Source of the DNA: Apostichopus japonicus
Taxonomy: Eukaryota; Echinodermata; Holothuroidea; Aspidochirotida; Stichopodidae
Reading direction: 5' to 3'
Assembly (NCBI RefSeq): GCF_037975245.1
Contig: NC_092579.1
Span: 18,684,678 to 18,748,677, forward strand
Length of the DNA: 64,000 nucleotides
Shown piece by piece: positions 61,611-64,000 of this stretch. The notes beneath the pieces are model-generated. The model saw only the letters and a list, made by a program, of their open reading frames with translations. It did no database searches and was not told the DNA's origin. The position numbers and the translations under genes were made by a program. The number at the start of each line of letters is the position of its first letter. Within the stretch, counting starts at the first letter, position 1.

Positions 61611-62628
61611 GCGCAGAACCAGCGGGACGCGTCCCCACCAACTTTTTCAGTGGTGGGGACATGATATACCGTCACCGTGTCCCCACCAATTTGTCTTTAC
61701 CAACCGCTGCATTTCAAATTCCCGCCCTGTGTTGAACTTTGGCGCAGTTTAATCCAGCATTGTGAAAATGATATGCTATAAAAGACGAGAATTATTACTA
61801 TTGACACTGTTAGGCGTGACTTCTCCGCTGAAGTATTAACACATTCAATCATGTGAAACAATCTATACACGAGGCTGGTAAATTGTGGTCAGTAAAACGG
61901 TCTGGGTGCGAACAAAATCGTAAACAACTCACATTGTGAGCTAGCTTCAAGTCCTGCAGTGGTTCCACATTCACTTGAATTACCTGAAGTTTTGGTCAAT
62001 TTCGGGAAATATTTTGAGAAGATAACATTTTGGAAGGGAAGTATTTGGATGTTTCTAATTATATGTCTCTGATGTAAGAATAAACGGGGCCTTACAACCT
62101 GTTACACTATAGTACTCTTTTCATCGTACTGTGAGACGTATGAGCTTTCTTAGATTAATATACTACGAGCATGCAGGAGCAGCATTCATATAAGTCGATG
62201 TAACTTAAATCATAACTAGTTCTCATTTTATTATATTTATCCACAGTTGTTGAATATAGGACGGAAATCGCATTTGCGGTAGTCTATATTTGTTTTATTG
62301 GAAAGGACCCCAGACCCATCGTATACAAAAGTCTACTTGGATTATTATTCCCCTGATTTTTTTTTTTCTGCAGACACTCATGTATTTCCGGGCCAAACTC
62401 AATTTCTAAGCCATTAGATCTAAGACTTATACTACAACCAGTTAAAACAACAGTATCGGGCAGTATGTTATCACCCTCCCTTCCATTTTTAAAGAAAAAA
62501 TTTCGATTAAAACATTGAACTCTTATATCGCCTAGCATACACAACTTCCGAGGAACAACACAAAACCGGAAAACATTTATGAATAACAAAGATTCGATTT
62601 GAAACCACGTATCACTGACAAGATGCGT

Positions 62629-63011
62629 CAGTGGCGTAGGAAGGTACTTTAGAGTGGGGGGGGGGGGCTGAAGACTGATGGCCGGCCTGGGGAAAGGGTC
62701 TAAGTGGAGGGGTGTCACCCTCCCCTTTGGACTTTTTTGCATTTCCAGGTGGCCTCAGATACAATTTGGAGCAATATAGCACACTTCAACCCACCCACTC
62801 CATTTTTTGTATATAATTTTACATTTTCAACTGGCCTTAGATGCAATTTGGTGCTCTAAATGAGATTTTTTTCTCGTTTGGAAATGAAAAAGGGTTTTTC
62901 TGACTTGCGAAGCGGGGGCGGGGGGGGCAGAATGATACTTAATTCCGCCCCTCCACATTTTTCATGGGGGGGGCTGGCGCCCCCAGCCCACCGGTTCCGG
63001 CTACGCCCTTG
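62629..63011 (-). mobile_element. hAT-type MITE, copy 2, with perfect 8-bp target duplication
   Basis: 383 bp, flanked by AGATGCGT at 62621-62628 and 63012-63019. It begins CAGTGGCGTAGGAAGG and ends CGGCTACGCCCTTG, the reverse complement of copy 1 at 44715-45078. The internal order (GC-rich ends, ATGAGATTTTTTTCTC, CAAATTGGTGC) matches copy 1 inverted. Confidence 0.92.
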
Positions 63012-63119
63012 AGATGCGTCGAGCGCCTTGTCTCATCGCTTCTATCGCTTCTATTTCTTAGCATACAACTTCCGAGGAACAATAGAAAACCGAAAAACTA
63101 TTAGACAGAACAAAGGTTT

Positions 63120-63640
63120 CTCAAACCTATGTTTTGACTAAAAGATAAGCAGAAAGTTAGTTTCTTGTAGATTTGTGTGCGCGGAATAAGCCTGATTGAT
63201 ACGGGGAAAGGTGATTACTTTGCTCTAGGTGGGTTCTGGTGCGGTTATCTATAATTCTTTCGAAAATCTTACCGCTGGGAGGAGACTAATTGGTCGATAG
63301 TTTTGAATTTTGGTGCTATCTTTACTTAGTTTCGGTATTGAAATCTTTTTTGCGGATTTCCATGGGGTCGGGAAATAACCCAGTCTAATGAGTTCGTAAT
63401 AGTTGGGAAATATGAGAGTTAATGAATATCGGAATGGAGTTTTTAAGCATTTGGTCATTTACGTTGTCAAGACCAGGGGAGGAGGCATTTTTTAGTGGCA
63501 CTATACCAATTGTTGATATCTATTTTTTATGAGTATAGGATGTTTTCTTTGAGACATCCTAAGGGGCTGGGGTTAAAGCTGGTTGCATTACTGATAGTTG
63601 TAGGGGAGAGTGGGGATGAAAGTCACTAGGGTTGGTTGTC
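63120..63640 (-). mobile_element. Non-LTR retrotransposon reverse transcriptase fragment
   Basis: On the minus strand, 63458-63249 reads LGYFPTPWKSAKKISIPK followed by QNYRPISLLP, the hallmark of RT motifs 0-1. Before it, in another frame, PGLDNVNDQMLKNSI fits the preceding conserved block. After it LSPYQSGLFRAHKSTRN fits the next one. The three blocks need frame changes, so the copy is dead. Sequence resembling 62540-62590 recurs at 63058-63110, which suggests that more of the same element lies beyond the MITE at 62284-62620. Confidence 0.75.
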
Positions 63641-64000
63641 CCATATGCGATTACGTGAAAACTACGAATTGATAGTCAGAGGCGAAGGGGAATATATTAC
63701 CACCATGGTACCTCATTTGCATAAAACAAGCCCAGCGCGAGGTACAAACACCATGCCTTTGACATAACTAAAGTGATAAAGTTTACATAAATCACTCCAA
63801 TGGTGATATCGTGTGCCGCATTTCGCCAAAAATGTGGCAGTGGACTGCAGCTTCACAGGTAATTCTTAAGAAGCGATAGCAGAAGCATTTACATAGGAAT
63901 ATTATACTTTAGTGTCGTCTGCCCGTCTAATGATCTAGCGTCAGTGAGTAGTGCTGTATTGTTATTCACTGGACCTTGGAAAGTTGGATGTAGGCTAGTT

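Noticed and set aside
1-64000. CRISPR, bacterial defence islands, operons or prophage
   Set aside because: The window is clearly an intron-containing animal genome; tandem repeats here lack spacer structure and no prokaryotic genes are present.

Overview
The window is nuclear DNA from an intron-rich, AT-rich animal genome. It holds four protein-coding genes (one truncated by the left edge) in 39 recognisable coding exons, separated by introns and spacers full of tandem repeats, MITEs and decayed non-LTR retrotransposons. The gene families are animal ones. Together with the repeat content (L2/CR1-like LINE ends, tRNA-derived SINE-like units, GC-rich hAT-type MITEs, many TAGGCCT-like words) this suggests a marine invertebrate deuterostome, most likely an echinoderm. 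The species call is inference only. No bacterial operon, phage, CRISPR array or genuine tRNA/rRNA gene was seen.

Layout. (1) 739-13785, plus strand: the 3' half of an unconventional myosin XV gene, encoding SH3, second MyTH4, FERM and a proline-rich tail. A TTAA-flanked MITE, a hAT-type MITE and several tandem repeats sit in its introns. (2) 13786-23872: spacer with an L2/CR1-like LINE 3' end, two more copies of the TTAA MITE, a tRNA-derived SINE-like unit and minisatellites. (3) 31574-23873, minus strand: a divergent but apparently catalytic protein phosphatase 1 subunit of 303 aa in eight coding exons, with an L1/Tx1-like LINE remnant in one intron. (4) 33124-43887, plus strand: a REXO5-type DEDDh RNA exonuclease in fourteen coding exons (about 511 aa), head to head with the phosphatase gene. 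A candidate phosphatase 5' UTR exon would overlap its first coding exon. (5) 43888-50405: spacer with a hAT-type MITE flanked by a perfect 8-bp duplication and a CpG-richer stretch that may be a promoter. (6) 50462-55513, plus strand: N-alpha-acetyltransferase 60 (NAA60) in five coding exons with a long disordered N-terminal extension. Its last intron is an AT-AC intron with textbook U12-type 5' splice and branch-point sequences. (7) 55514-64000: repeat-dominated spacer with a GATC-rich 129-bp repeat array, AGGTCA-bearing repeats, tandem tRNA-like units, a second copy of the hAT MITE and a LINE reverse transcriptase fragment.

The four genes are not an obvious pathway (actin motor tail, phosphatase catalytic subunit, RNA exonuclease, Golgi-facing N-terminal acetyltransferase). 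Only the head-to-head phosphatase/REXO5 pair suggests shared control. No gene-level novel system was found. The most informative observations are the U12-type AT-AC intron, several splice sites eroded or crowded by tandem repeats, and MITE families definable from their TIRs and target-site duplications.
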